Shown one piece after another: positions 16,822 to 25,210 of a stretch of 64,000 bases of DNA. Both the position numbers and the translations under genes were made by a program. The notes under the pieces are model-generated. The model did no database searches. It was not told where the DNA came from and saw only the letters and a program-made list of their open reading frames with translations. The DNA comes from Chitinophagaceae bacterium (GTDB lineage: Bacteria; Bacteroidota; Bacteroidia; Chitinophagales; Chitinophagaceae): the NCBI GenBank assembly GCA_003168265.1, contig PMSV01000019.1, forward strand, positions 248,001-312,000, given 5' to 3'. Within the stretch, counting starts at the first letter, position 1. Each line of letters starts with the position of its first letter.

Positions 16822-17331
16822 ATGTTTCGATTGAATTCATTGGGAGCTTTTAGCCTGGGATTTTTTTTCTGCCTTTTCAGCTTGATAGCCAGGGCCCAGA
16901 GCGGCTTCGACAAGTCCTCTCTTTACCTGGCAATGGCTGGAACTGATACGGCCCGGATTGACGAGGAATTGAGGATCCTGGGAAGAGATGACTTCGAAGA
17001 AAAATCGGCCTATGAAGGCGCCCTGCTCATGAGAAAGGCAGGATTAATCCGAGGGCCAGCGCATAAGCTAAAGATCTTTAAATCAGGACATCAAAAACTG
17101 GAATCGGCCTTATCCGCCCATGAACAAAACACAGAATATCATTTCCTGCGTCTGATGATCCAGGAAAATACTCCGGGCATTCTAGGATATAAAGACAATA
17201 TGGATGAGGATGCCCGGATCGTAAAGGTCAATTACAGTAATTTGCCGGAACCGGTCCGTCGGGCCGTGGAAGTTTATAGTAAGAAATCAAAGAAATTGAA
17301 TCCAGCAGATTTTAACCACCCCCAAGGATGA
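16822..17331 (+). CDS. secreted hypothetical protein leading the dar operon
   Basis: Not recognised. It has 169 residues from the ATG at 16822 (a TTG three bases earlier is less likely). A signal peptide (LGAFSLGFFFCLFSLIARAQ) is followed by a helical, charged mature part (ARIDEELRILGRDDFEEKSAYEGALLMRKAGLI) and a Lys-rich end. Its last codon and stop overlap the darA start (ATGA at 17328), so it is translated with the dar pair. The periplasmic location suggests a helper for moving or placing the lipidic product, but that is a guess from context only. Confidence 0.75.
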   Translation: MFRLNSLGAFSLGFFFCLFSLIARAQSGFDKSSLYLAMAGTDTARIDEELRILGRDDFEEKSAYEGALLMRKAGLIRGPAHKLKIFKSGHQKLESALSAHEQNTEYHFLRLMIQENTPGILGYKDNMDEDARIVKVNYSNLPEPVRRAVEVYSKKSKKLNPADFNHPQG

Positions 17332-18227
17332 ATAAAAAAATCTTAGCCATTTTTTTCAGCCAGACAGGCCAGTTGGAAGACATTGTAGATCATTTTACAG
17401 CCCCTTTAAGTGAAAAGGGTCATATTGTTGAAAAACTAAGGGTCAATCCGAAAAAAGCCTATCCCTTTCCCTGGACTGGTAAAAGTTTTTTTTCCGTCAT
17501 GCCCGACTGCGTTCAGGGTGTTCCGACAGAACTTCAACCATTTGAACCAAAAGAGTCTAAATACGATCTGATCGTATTCGGATACCAGGCCTGGTTTTTA
17601 TCTCCGAGCATCCCTTCTAATTCCATTTTACAGAGCCCCCAAATGCAAGCCTTGTTAAAAGACACTCCGGTTATCACCATTACCGGCGCGCGCAACATGT
17701 GGATCAGCGCCATGGAGCGGATCAAGGCTTCGCTGAAACAGGCGGGATCAAGGCAGGTGGGTAATATCGCACTGGTGGACAAACACCATAATTTCATCAG
17801 CTTTGTCACCATTTTTCATTGGATGTTTAAGGGGAAGAAAGACCGTTACCTCGATATGTTTCCCAAACCCGGAGTGTCAGATGAGGATATAGTAGGCACC
17901 CGCATATTCGGACTTGCCGTACTCCCTCACCTGGAATCCGGCAACTGGGATTCATTGCAGGATGAATTGCTTCAACAACGTGCGGTGGTCGTTAGATATC
18001 CGTTGATGTTTATCGAGTCCAAAGCCAGAAAGATTTTTAAACTGTGGGCAGCCATCATCGTGAAGAAAAAAAACCAAGATGGCTGGCTTGTTGCATTCAA
18101 ATATTATCTTTTAATTGCATTGTTTATAGCAGCCCCCATTATCCTAACTGTAGATGCCCTATTTTTTAGGCCTTTCTTGTCGAAAAGAATAAAAAGGCAA
18201 AAACAATATTATTCAGGAGTTCAATAA
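17328..18227 (+). CDS. darA: dialkylresorcinol aromatase-type enzyme DarA
   Basis: At 299 residues. The N-terminus KILAIFFSQTGQLEDIV has a flavodoxin-like phosphate loop (S11-Q-T-G-Q15). This fits the known role of DarA proteins, which oxidise the cyclohexanedione made by DarB to a dialkylresorcinol. Other features are DLIVFGYQAWFLSPSIP, PVITITGARNMW and a C-terminal hydrophobic helix (about residues 258-285) that would hold it at the membrane. It begins in the stop codon of the preceding gene and ends 10 bp before darB. The darA assignment rests on family resemblance plus adjacency to a clear DarB-type ketosynthase. Confidence 0.82.
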   Translation: MNKKILAIFFSQTGQLEDIVDHFTAPLSEKGHIVEKLRVNPKKAYPFPWTGKSFFSVMPDCVQGVPTELQPFEPKESKYDLIVFGYQAWFLSPSIPSNSILQSPQMQALLKDTPVITITGARNMWISAMERIKASLKQAGSRQVGNIALVDKHHNFISFVTIFHWMFKGKKDRYLDMFPKPGVSDEDIVGTRIFGLAVLPHLESGNWDSLQDELLQQRAVVVRYPLMFIESKARKIFKLWAAIIVKKKNQDGWLVAFKYYLLIALFIAAPIILTVDALFFRPFLSKRIKRQKQYYSGVQ

Positions 18228-18237
18228 TTTCACTTGG

Positions 18238-19386
18238 ATGTCTTTTAGCAATGTATATATAAACAATACTTCCCATTTTCTTCCAAACGAACCTGTGCAG
18301 AATGAGGAGATGGAGTCCTATTTGGGATTGATTGATGATAAACCATCTAAATCCAGGAGGATCGTACTGAGAAATAACGGGATAAAGCAAAGATTCTATG
18401 CACTGGATAAGGAAGGAAGGCCGACCCATACCAATGCGCAGATGACGGCGATCGCCGTGAGAAAATTATTTGAAAAAAGCCCGGATAGAATAAAATCTAT
18501 CCAAGTGCTAAGTTGCGGTACTTCCTCTCCTGATCAGATGATGCCTTCCCATGCGGTAATGGTCCATGGTGAATTGCCGGAAACCAGGAATATCGAGGTG
18601 GTTTCTCCGGCAGGGGTGTGTTGTGCGGGAATGCATGCTTTTAAATACGCCTATCTCGCTATCAAAACAGGCGATGTGCATGAAGCCGTTTCAACAGGTT
18701 CGGAGCGTTTCTCCCCTTCTCTTCGTTCAAAGAATTTTGCTGATGAAGCTAAAAAGCTTAAACAACTGGAGACCAATCCCTATATCAGTTTTGAAAAGGA
18801 TTTCCTGCGTTGGATGCTATCCGATGGGGCGGCTGCATTCCAACTATCTGATAAGCCAAATCCGGAAGGAATCAGTTTGAGGGTGGATTGGATCGACGGC
18901 TTTTCTTTTGCCAATGAGAAAGAGGCCTGTATGTATATGGCCGGTGAGAAACAAGAAGATGGCAGTCTGAAGGGCTATGCAGAATATACAGCAGAAGAAT
19001 TATTGGATAAGTCGATCCTGAGCATTAAGCAGGATGTCAAACTACTTAGTGAGAATATTGTTCCCCTGGGGGGTATCGGTGTTGTTTCTGTGCTGAAAAA
19101 ACATGGGATGAAATCTTCTGAGATTGATCATTTCCTTCCCCATATGAGCAGTGAATTCTTCCGTGATAAGATATATACCCGCCTGATCGAGAACGGCACA
19201 GGCATCATGTATGATAAATGGTTTGTAAACCTTAGCCGGGTTGGCAATGTAGGCGCTGCTTCCGTTTACATGATGGTGGACGAACTCTTCCACAGCGGAA
19301 AGCTGAAAAAAGGGGAAAAGATCTTCTTACTCGTACCGGAAAGTTCCCGCTTTTCCTACATGTATGCGATGATGACGGTTGAATGA
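18238..19386 (+). CDS. darB: FabH-like ketosynthase DarB (dialkylresorcinol / cyclohexanedione synthase)
   Basis: At 382 residues, a ketoacyl-ACP synthase III fold with the full catalytic triad: Cys129 (GVCCAGMHA), His302 (HFLPHMSS) and Asn337 (LSRVGNVGAAS). The N-terminal VYINNTSHFLPNEPVQNEEM and RRIVLRNNGIKQRFYA are typical of the DarB group rather than FabH. DarB condenses a beta-ketoacyl and an enoyl thioester to a 1,3-cyclohexanedione, which DarA aromatises to the dialkylresorcinol part of flexirubin-type pigments. Here it has no acyl carrier protein, aryl-polyene ketosynthase or ammonia-lyase partner nearby, so the product could be a free dialkylresorcinol. The next gene is convergent, 3 bp away. 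Confidence 0.88.
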   Translation: MSFSNVYINNTSHFLPNEPVQNEEMESYLGLIDDKPSKSRRIVLRNNGIKQRFYALDKEGRPTHTNAQMTAIAVRKLFEKSPDRIKSIQVLSCGTSSPDQMMPSHAVMVHGELPETRNIEVVSPAGVCCAGMHAFKYAYLAIKTGDVHEAVSTGSERFSPSLRSKNFADEAKKLKQLETNPYISFEKDFLRWMLSDGAAAFQLSDKPNPEGISLRVDWIDGFSFANEKEACMYMAGEKQEDGSLKGYAEYTAEELLDKSILSIKQDVKLLSENIVPLGGIGVVSVLKKHGMKSSEIDHFLPHMSSEFFRDKIYTRLIENGTGIMYDKWFVNLSRVGNVGAASVYMMVDELFHSGKLKKGEKIFLLVPESSRFSYMYAMMTVE

Positions 19387-19389
19387 TCT

Positions 19390-21981
19390 TTATTTCGTTC
19401 CGGGGTATTTTTCCTCCCCCTTCATGCTATACCAGATGATGCGGTTCATGTTTCGGTCATCTCCTCCATCCAGGTCTTTATATACCCGAAGGGAAAGTTT
19501 CGCGTAATAGAGGGCTTTCCCGTTCAGAGAGGCCATGGGTTTATTCATCAGATCCAATGGTATATTGTTTTGCAGATGCGTGAAAGTCCCCGCGCTCTTT
19601 TTTTCAATGAAACAATCGAACATGGGGCTGGCCGTGGCATCCAGGACATTCATGGGCGGGATCCCAAGGATCTGTTCGATAGTTCTGACCATGGAGGTTT
19701 GGTTATAATCCGTATGCAACGCGAGTCCATGATGCGAATAGGCGCTGATCACCTGGCAGGTGGTACGATAGGGGGAGACATGATCCCAGCCGGATTGGGA
19801 ATCGTCCTCCGTCACAAAAATGACCGTGGAATTCCAGAAGCGGCTATGCGTGATCGTTTCAACCATCCTGCCCAGGGCCAGGTCATTATCAGCTACCATG
19901 GCTTCGGGCTTAGGAAATTTTTCAGAAGTTCCAGCCGAATGATCATCCGGCATGGACAGTACCATGAGATCGGGAAGGCTGTCGCCTGGTTCTTCCTCGA
20001 ATTTTTTCCATTCTGCGATAAAGGCATCTGCACGGATCTGATCGCTAAAGGAGATATTGTCGCAATCCGGATATTCTGGATGGATGATGGGACGAATTCG
20101 GGCGATAGTAGAGGTATTTTGCAACCCAAGATTTTCCTTGGATTGGTAGGCCCGGTAAATAGGCAGCCAACTCATATCGCCCCTATAATGAGTCGTGCAA
20201 GCCTCACCATAGATACGCACTTTCTTTCCATGGTCCAGGGCATCGTTCCAGATAAATCCATTTTTATTATAAACAAGTGCATCTTCCTGGCGATGGGGGT
20301 AGCTTCTGAACCATGCCCGCACATTTCTTTCCACATAGTCCGAAACCATCGCCGCATCCGTCCATTGATGGCCTTCCGCAGAGCATTTTCCTGAGGCAAA
20401 ATAATTATCGAGCAAACAAAACTCTGAAGCCAGTTTATGCTGATTCGGAGTGATATTTTCCCCAAACACGCAAAGATCCTTGTCTCCCCTGCCCTTTTCA
20501 ATATCTCCAAAAACCTGGTCATAGGTTTTGTTTTCTTTGATGATATATATTACATGTTTGAAAACGGAAGGCTCGCCGATCCGCTCCGGAACCGGTCTAG
20601 GTTTTATTCCCTGTCTGGGTGCCGCAACAGAAAGCAGGCTCCGGTAAAGCAGGTTCATCCTTCTGACTTCTAAAGTATATTCATTTAATCGGGTTGTTTC
20701 GGGGATGGGAATTTCACTGAAGGAAGCCATTTCCTTATGAATGCTATATGCCCGAATTGGTTCAGGCCTGTTCCTGGAGAATTCCCTGGAGACAGAGAGT
20801 ACCCCTGCGCCCCTGGCTTCGAGATTGGTGACATAGAGTTTGCCATCCTGTATGACAATTCCTGATGGGTAGGCTTCAGTAGGAATATAACCAGCCAGCC
20901 GGGATTCCTTGAACTGGCCTTCATTTTCCGGCAATTCGATCACTGCAACCGCATTATCCATAGCATTGCCAACATATAGGCGATGGTGCTTTTCATCCAG
21001 CGCCAGCGCATCCGGGCTGCTTCCATAATAATGGTATTTCCCCGAGAAGAGTCCGGTTGAAAAAGAAGCGGCAGTAGACAGGGTCTTTAGATTGATCACC
21101 CGGACCTCATCGCTATTTGCATTGGCAACGAATAGCCAGGAACCATCCCGGCTGCTGACCATTGCATTAGGATGCAGCCCAAGAGACATTTCTTTTACTA
21201 TGCTGCCATCCTCATTTTTAAAAATGGATAAGCTGCCATTGGCTGTTGCTCCGGTCTGCGGGTTGGTATATGCCCTTCCCCAGGGAGTACCGGCATTTTC
21301 CCGTGTTGTATCCGAGACCTGCGGGCCGGCCCAGTTACTGACATAAACCTGATCACCGGATATACAAATTCCATAAGGAGCTACCCCTGTTGGAACAGAC
21401 CAGACAATTGAGCGATCAGAAAAGCGGATTTTCAGCAAGCGATCATTTCCATTCAGTACCAGATAAAGAAAGAGATCCCCATTTTCACGGTTAGCCACAA
21501 CCTGATTGGGCAGGGCCCAATCAGCCTTATCATTCTTATCAAAAGGCATTTCCGAAACAGTCGCAATTTTCTGTCCATGCCCATCCCACTCCGCCAATAT
21601 CAGCGCAGAATGCTGATTCCCGCCACCTGCGGCCCCCCAGGCAATGAAAATCTTGCCACCCTCCTCAAAGGAACAGATCCCGGAATAAGTACTTTCCATG
21701 CCTTTGAAGCGATTGCTGTCATCGAATGTCCAGCGGAAAACGATCGATTCCGATTCCCTGTCAAAAACAACTATACCATACCTGTCTTCGATAGCCATTT
21801 GCTTTTGACCGGGCAGTACAGTTATATCCAGTGCATGGTTTTCCAGATCAGGATTACCAAAAGAAAAGACCCGGCCGGCTGACTGAACAATACGGTTATA
21901 GGGCAATTGTGTCTGGGGGAAAGCGCTTCTCATCAAGGCGAGAAAAGTGACAATAAATAATAGGGTCCTGTATGATCTCAT
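19390..21981 (-). CDS. YncE-type beta-propeller fused to a phosphoesterase (alkaline phosphatase superfamily)
   Basis: At 863 residues with a signal peptide (MRSYRTLLFIVTFLALMRSAFPQ). Residues about 30-440 are seven-bladed YncE-like repeats (WLFVANANSDEVRVINL, LYVGNAMDNAVAVIEL). From about residue 480 a phosphoesterase domain begins: KHVIYIIKENKTYDQVFGD, SAEGHQWTDAAMVSDYVER, LSMPDDHSAG and VIFVTEDDSQSGWDHVSPYR, with the metal-ligand Asp, His and Glu positions of the acid phosphatase / phospholipase C group. This fusion is a known Bacteroidota arrangement. It probably acts in the periplasm or on the surface on phosphate esters; the substrate is unknown. It is same-strand with the rhomboid gene, 60 bp downstream of it. 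Confidence 0.9.
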   Translation of the reverse strand: MRSYRTLLFIVTFLALMRSAFPQTQLPYNRIVQSAGRVFSFGNPDLENHALDITVLPGQKQMAIEDRYGIVVFDRESESIVFRWTFDDSNRFKGMESTYSGICSFEEGGKIFIAWGAAGGGNQHSALILAEWDGHGQKIATVSEMPFDKNDKADWALPNQVVANRENGDLFLYLVLNGNDRLLKIRFSDRSIVWSVPTGVAPYGICISGDQVYVSNWAGPQVSDTTRENAGTPWGRAYTNPQTGATANGSLSIFKNEDGSIVKEMSLGLHPNAMVSSRDGSWLFVANANSDEVRVINLKTLSTAASFSTGLFSGKYHYYGSSPDALALDEKHHRLYVGNAMDNAVAVIELPENEGQFKESRLAGYIPTEAYPSGIVIQDGKLYVTNLEARGAGVLSVSREFSRNRPEPIRAYSIHKEMASFSEIPIPETTRLNEYTLEVRRMNLLYRSLLSVAAPRQGIKPRPVPERIGEPSVFKHVIYIIKENKTYDQVFGDIEKGRGDKDLCVFGENITPNQHKLASEFCLLDNYFASGKCSAEGHQWTDAAMVSDYVERNVRAWFRSYPHRQEDALVYNKNGFIWNDALDHGKKVRIYGEACTTHYRGDMSWLPIYRAYQSKENLGLQNTSTIARIRPIIHPEYPDCDNISFSDQIRADAFIAEWKKFEEEPGDSLPDLMVLSMPDDHSAGTSEKFPKPEAMVADNDLALGRMVETITHSRFWNSTVIFVTEDDSQSGWDHVSPYRTTCQVISAYSHHGLALHTDYNQTSMVRTIEQILGIPPMNVLDATASPMFDCFIEKKSAGTFTHLQNNIPLDLMNKPMASLNGKALYYAKLSLRVYKDLDGGDDRNMNRIIWYSMKGEEKYPGTK

Positions 21982-22041
21982 ATTCCGGACTTTGAATGCA
22001 ATATAGGATGATTTCAGTTTTTCGTCGATCCCGGATGAAGA

Positions 22042-23514
22042 TCATTTCCCTGCCTTTAATTCCTGGATGATGGAAAGTATCTGTTGATTATAAAAAGCAA
22101 CACTGTCTGAAAAGTTCAGGGAATCCTTTTTTATTTCCGTATAAAGCAATTGATAGACCTGAATGCGCAGGTGGTAATAATCTATTAGTTTTTGATCCCT
22201 GTTCTTGAGCGTATCCGGGAGGTTGAGTTTAGTCATCCCATCCAGCAGGGATAGGTTTTTATTCCAAAGAGCGATACCATGGTCGCTGATTTCATGAAGG
22301 ACAGAGTCTTTTGAATAGTCCTTTGGGTTATTGGCAAGATAGCGATAGATCGACAATGCCTGTTTTTCGTTCTTTTCAAAAGCGTCCATTTTTTGATCAT
22401 ATTCCCCAATGTCATTGGGAATGGAATGATAAATTATTGCAGAACAACCGAGGACCAGAAAAATCAAAAAGATCGTTACAATGAACCCCCGGCTCCGGGC
22501 TGCTGGTTTTTTGATCGAAGGCAGGTAGGCATAACCGATGATGATGCCTGAGAGCAAGCCGCCAACATGAGCCGCATTATCTATACCGCCCTTTACGCCA
22601 TTAGCCAGGTTATAGAACACGAATATTCCTATGCTAAACAGCAACGCCTTCCTTGATGATTTCTCAATGAGGTTGGTGGTAAGCAGGGCCAAAAAGACAC
22701 CGTACATCCCAAATATTGCTCCGGAAGCTCCTGCGCTAACCGTAAAAGGATGCCAGCCGATACTGGTTACACTGCCTGCGATTCCTGTTAGCAAATAGGC
22801 AACCAGAAATTTCGTCTTCCCCATGTATGGTTCGAGCAACAGTCCCACATAAAGCAATGCGTACATGTTAAACAAAAGATGAATTATTCCGATGTGCAGA
22901 AAACAATTCGTGATCAGTCTCCACCATTCACCTTCAAGTGTGATGGGCCTGAAATTAGCCCCCCATTTGATCAGGCTTTCAGTAGTCGGACTGAGCAGAC
23001 TTACCCCTGATATGATCATTAGCAGGAACATGAGAATATTCAGGTCGATCAGGATTGGTGTAATAAAATAACCTTTTACCGGTTTAAACAGAGCAAATAA
23101 ACCACCCTTTAGAACCGCTTTAGGATTGGAAACCGTCTGGGCAATTGCGGACAGGCTCGGTTTCAGTTCATGGAATTTTTGATCAAGAATACCAGGACTT
23201 AACCCATCCTTTATTTCGTTGATGGCTGCAGCAAGTTGATCGATATTTTTCTTGTTCCTTCCCAGGTCGATAATTACTCCTCCATTAGAACTGCTCTGCA
23301 CCCTTACATGACCTTCTTCGACCTTTAAGACAATTCCTTCTCCATAGCTTCTCAGGCTCATCTTTGTATGAGCAGAGAACCCTGATTCTGTTATTTCCCT
23401 TATCGTCCATGAGAGTTTTTTTGCAGCTTCCAGTGTCAAAACAAGTATCTGATGTGGCTGAAGGTTTTCAAAATTAATATCCGCAACATATTTGGGAGGC
23501 ATGCCGAAGGCCAT
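22042..23514 (-). CDS. rhomboid-family intramembrane serine protease with long cytosolic N-domain
   Basis: At 490 residues. Residues 1-165 form a soluble domain (two short alpha/beta modules, LTLEAAKKLSWTIREITESG and VRVQSSSNGGVIIDLG). The six-helix rhomboid core has HIGIIHLLFNMYALLYVG, catalytic Ser264 in SAGASGAIFGMYG and catalytic His316 in NAAHVGGLLSGIIIGY. A C-terminal tail of about 130 residues is helical and charged. Both extensions are larger than in GlpG. It cleaves membrane proteins within the bilayer; no substrate is evident. The start could be ATG 23514 or 23502. Confidence 0.93.
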   Translation of the reverse strand: MAFGMPPKYVADINFENLQPHQILVLTLEAAKKLSWTIREITESGFSAHTKMSLRSYGEGIVLKVEEGHVRVQSSSNGGVIIDLGRNKKNIDQLAAAINEIKDGLSPGILDQKFHELKPSLSAIAQTVSNPKAVLKGGLFALFKPVKGYFITPILIDLNILMFLLMIISGVSLLSPTTESLIKWGANFRPITLEGEWWRLITNCFLHIGIIHLLFNMYALLYVGLLLEPYMGKTKFLVAYLLTGIAGSVTSIGWHPFTVSAGASGAIFGMYGVFLALLTTNLIEKSSRKALLFSIGIFVFYNLANGVKGGIDNAAHVGGLLSGIIIGYAYLPSIKKPAARSRGFIVTIFLIFLVLGCSAIIYHSIPNDIGEYDQKMDAFEKNEKQALSIYRYLANNPKDYSKDSVLHEISDHGIALWNKNLSLLDGMTKLNLPDTLKNRDQKLIDYYHLRIQVYQLLYTEIKKDSLNFSDSVAFYNQQILSIIQELKAGK

Positions 23515-23577
23515 GGTTTAGAGTTTAGTGAAATACAAGCTACAAAAAACAGGTTTCCTCAACAAATCAAGCCTTAT

Positions 23578-23727
23578 CTAGTGATTTCCCATCGCCTCTC
23601 CGCGATTGAAAACGCTGATGAGATCATCGTCCTGGAGAATAGGGCAATTGTCGAAAGAAGAAACCATGAGGAATTATTAAAGCAGAAGGGACGACATTTC
23701 GAATTATATAAATCCAGGTTCGACTGA
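23578..23727 (+). pseudogene. C-terminal relic of an ABC exporter (MsbA/LmrA type)
   Basis: The frame ending at 23727 reads LVISHRLSAIENADEIIVL, then RNHEELLKQKG and LYKSRFD. This is the H-loop and last 45 or so residues of an exporter-type ABC ATPase; intact proteins have IAHRLSTIRNADRI and HEELL at these places. Walker A, signature and Walker B motifs and the membrane domain are all missing, and upstream sequence in the frame (to 23452) has no ABC similarity and overlaps the start of the divergent rhomboid gene. It is therefore a broken remnant, not a functional gene. Confidence 0.85.
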
Positions 23728-23751
23728 TGAGGCGCATTGGCGCTGCCTTCT

Positions 23752-23759
23752 TATATTTG
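23752..23759 (+). promoter_or_regulatory. -7 element TATATTTG before the HTH/BtrH/ABC operon
   Basis: A perfect TAnnTTTG 37 bases before the ATG at 23797 and just after the ABC relic stop. No -33 TTG is seen at a good distance (a TTG at 23737 is too close). It probably drives the three overlapping genes 23797-25953. Confidence 0.5.
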
Positions 23760-23796
23760 CTTATAGAACGGCGAATCAAATCCCGCCTATTCAAGC

Positions 23797-24204
23797 ATGA
23801 AAAAGAAAGATATTCCACAGGACGATGGTGCGTTGAATAAGATCACCCGGGAGATCTGTTATGCAGTGGACGAATCCGGCAATTATACTACGGCCCTCAG
23901 TACCGGATGGGAGGTGAAGGCAAGGGCCCTGGATATTGCCTGGGAAGATATCAAAGAACGCATTGAACAGGCCCGCCTGAAGGTCCTAAATAAAGAAGCC
24001 AGCCCCCTGCTGTTTTTCCTTGAATGGAGATTAATGGATATTGGGATCCTGTCGCAGTATACCGGTCTTTGGAAATGGCAGATCAAAAGACATCTGCGTC
24101 CCTCCGTATTTGATAAATTGCCGGAGAAAATATTGAAACGTTATGCCGAAGCCTTTAATATAACTCTGGAAGAATTAAAAACAATGCAAGTCAATGAGGG
24201 TTGA
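23797..24204 (+). CDS. HTH-like protein, first gene of the BtrH/ABC operon
   Basis: At 135 residues; no named family is recognised with confidence. The N-terminal part has a VDESGNYTTALSTGWEVKARAL segment in two pieces around T34, followed by a long helix. The C-terminal half (MDIGILSQYTGLWKWQIKRH, then LPEKILKRYAEAFNITLEEL) closely follows an XRE-type helix-turn-helix including its closing helices. It could be a regulator of the operon or a small adaptor for the BtrH-like enzyme. Its 3' end overlaps the BtrH-like gene by 11 bp, so the two are translated together. Confidence 0.75.
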   Translation: MKKKDIPQDDGALNKITREICYAVDESGNYTTALSTGWEVKARALDIAWEDIKERIEQARLKVLNKEASPLLFFLEWRLMDIGILSQYTGLWKWQIKRHLRPSVFDKLPEKILKRYAEAFNITLEELKTMQVNEG

Positions 24205-25210
24205 ATTTGAACATCTGCAAGCGGCACATTGTGAAAACGGCGTAACTACAAACCTCTTAAAGGGCGTTGGGGCAAATAAGCTGACCGAACCGCTTGCATT
24301 CGGCATCGGCTCCGGCCTTTTCTTTATTTACCTTCCTTTCCTGAAGATCAACAATGGGCCAGCTATAGCCTTTAGAACACAGCCCGGCTTGATCTTTAAA
24401 AGAACCTGCAAGGCCCTGGGCATACCCATCGTCAGGAAAAAATTCAATTCGAGGGAGGAGGCTCAGAAAGTGCTGGACGAATGCCTGCAATCAGGAAAAC
24501 CGGTCGGTTGCCAGGTGGGCGTCTATTACCTCACCTACTTTCCAAAAGAATACCGTTTCCATTTCAATGCCCATAATATCATTGTATTCGGAAAGGAAGG
24601 GGACCGGTATCTCATCAGTGATCCAGTCATGGAAACAGCCACTTCTTTGAGCAGTTATGAGTTGGAAAGAGTCAGGTTTGCCAAAGGATTTCTCGCTCCT
24701 AAAGGCCAGCTTTATTATCCCAAAGAATCAAAGATAGTTACCGATGAGCAAATGCGTAACGGTATCCGGAGCGGAATCAAAAGAAATGTCCGGGACATGC
24801 TTTATATACCTGGGAGCTTTGCCGGAGTCAGCGGGATCCGCTATACAGCGAAAAAAATAAAAAAATGGAAGACAAAGCTGGGTCAGCACGATGCAGGCCT
24901 TTACTTGGCCCAACTCGTGCGCATGCAGGAGGAAATCGGAACAGGGGGCGGCGGTTTCAGGTATATCTATGGCGCCTTTCTGCAGCAGGCCTATCAATAT
25001 CATCCTGTCGACACGCTTCCTGAATGTTCGAAATTGTTTACCAGTGCAGGTGATCTATGGCGTTCAGCTGCCGTACAGGCAGCGGGCATTTACAAGGGCC
25101 GTATCGGTGAGCAGAAGGACTATGACCAGATGGCTGAATACCTTTTCGAAGCAGCCGATATTGAAAAAAAAGCCTTCAAGGCTCTCGCAAAAATCAAATG
25201 GAAGATATGA
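24194..25210 (+). CDS. BtrH N-terminal-domain protein with C39-like catalytic triad
   Basis: At 338 residues. The first ~150 residues match the BtrH_N domain, named after the butirosin acyltransferase BtrH. Cys13 lies in AAHCENGVTTNLLK, His127 in FHFNAHNIIVFG and Asp143 in YLISDPVME. This Cys/His/Asp order and spacing resembles papain/C39-like folds, which I believe the family adopts. The second half (about 180-338: KIKKWKTKLGQHDAGLYLAQ, GTGGGGFRYIYGAFLQQA) is helical, as in the DUF4872 region usually joined to BtrH_N. In butirosin synthesis BtrH moves an acyl group from a carrier protein to an amine. Here no carrier protein is present. It overlaps the ABC ATPase gene. Confidence 0.82.
   Translation: MRVEFEHLQAAHCENGVTTNLLKGVGANKLTEPLAFGIGSGLFFIYLPFLKINNGPAIAFRTQPGLIFKRTCKALGIPIVRKKFNSREEAQKVLDECLQSGKPVGCQVGVYYLTYFPKEYRFHFNAHNIIVFGKEGDRYLISDPVMETATSLSSYELERVRFAKGFLAPKGQLYYPKESKIVTDEQMRNGIRSGIKRNVRDMLYIPGSFAGVSGIRYTAKKIKKWKTKLGQHDAGLYLAQLVRMQEEIGTGGGGFRYIYGAFLQQAYQYHPVDTLPECSKLFTSAGDLWRSAAVQAAGIYKGRIGEQKDYDQMAEYLFEAADIEKKAFKALAKIKWKI

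Noticed and set aside
19570-20394. 274-codon plus-strand open frame
   Set aside because: It is antisense to the phosphoesterase part of the YncE fusion; composition is that of a shadow frame (many R, M, H, I) with no domain.
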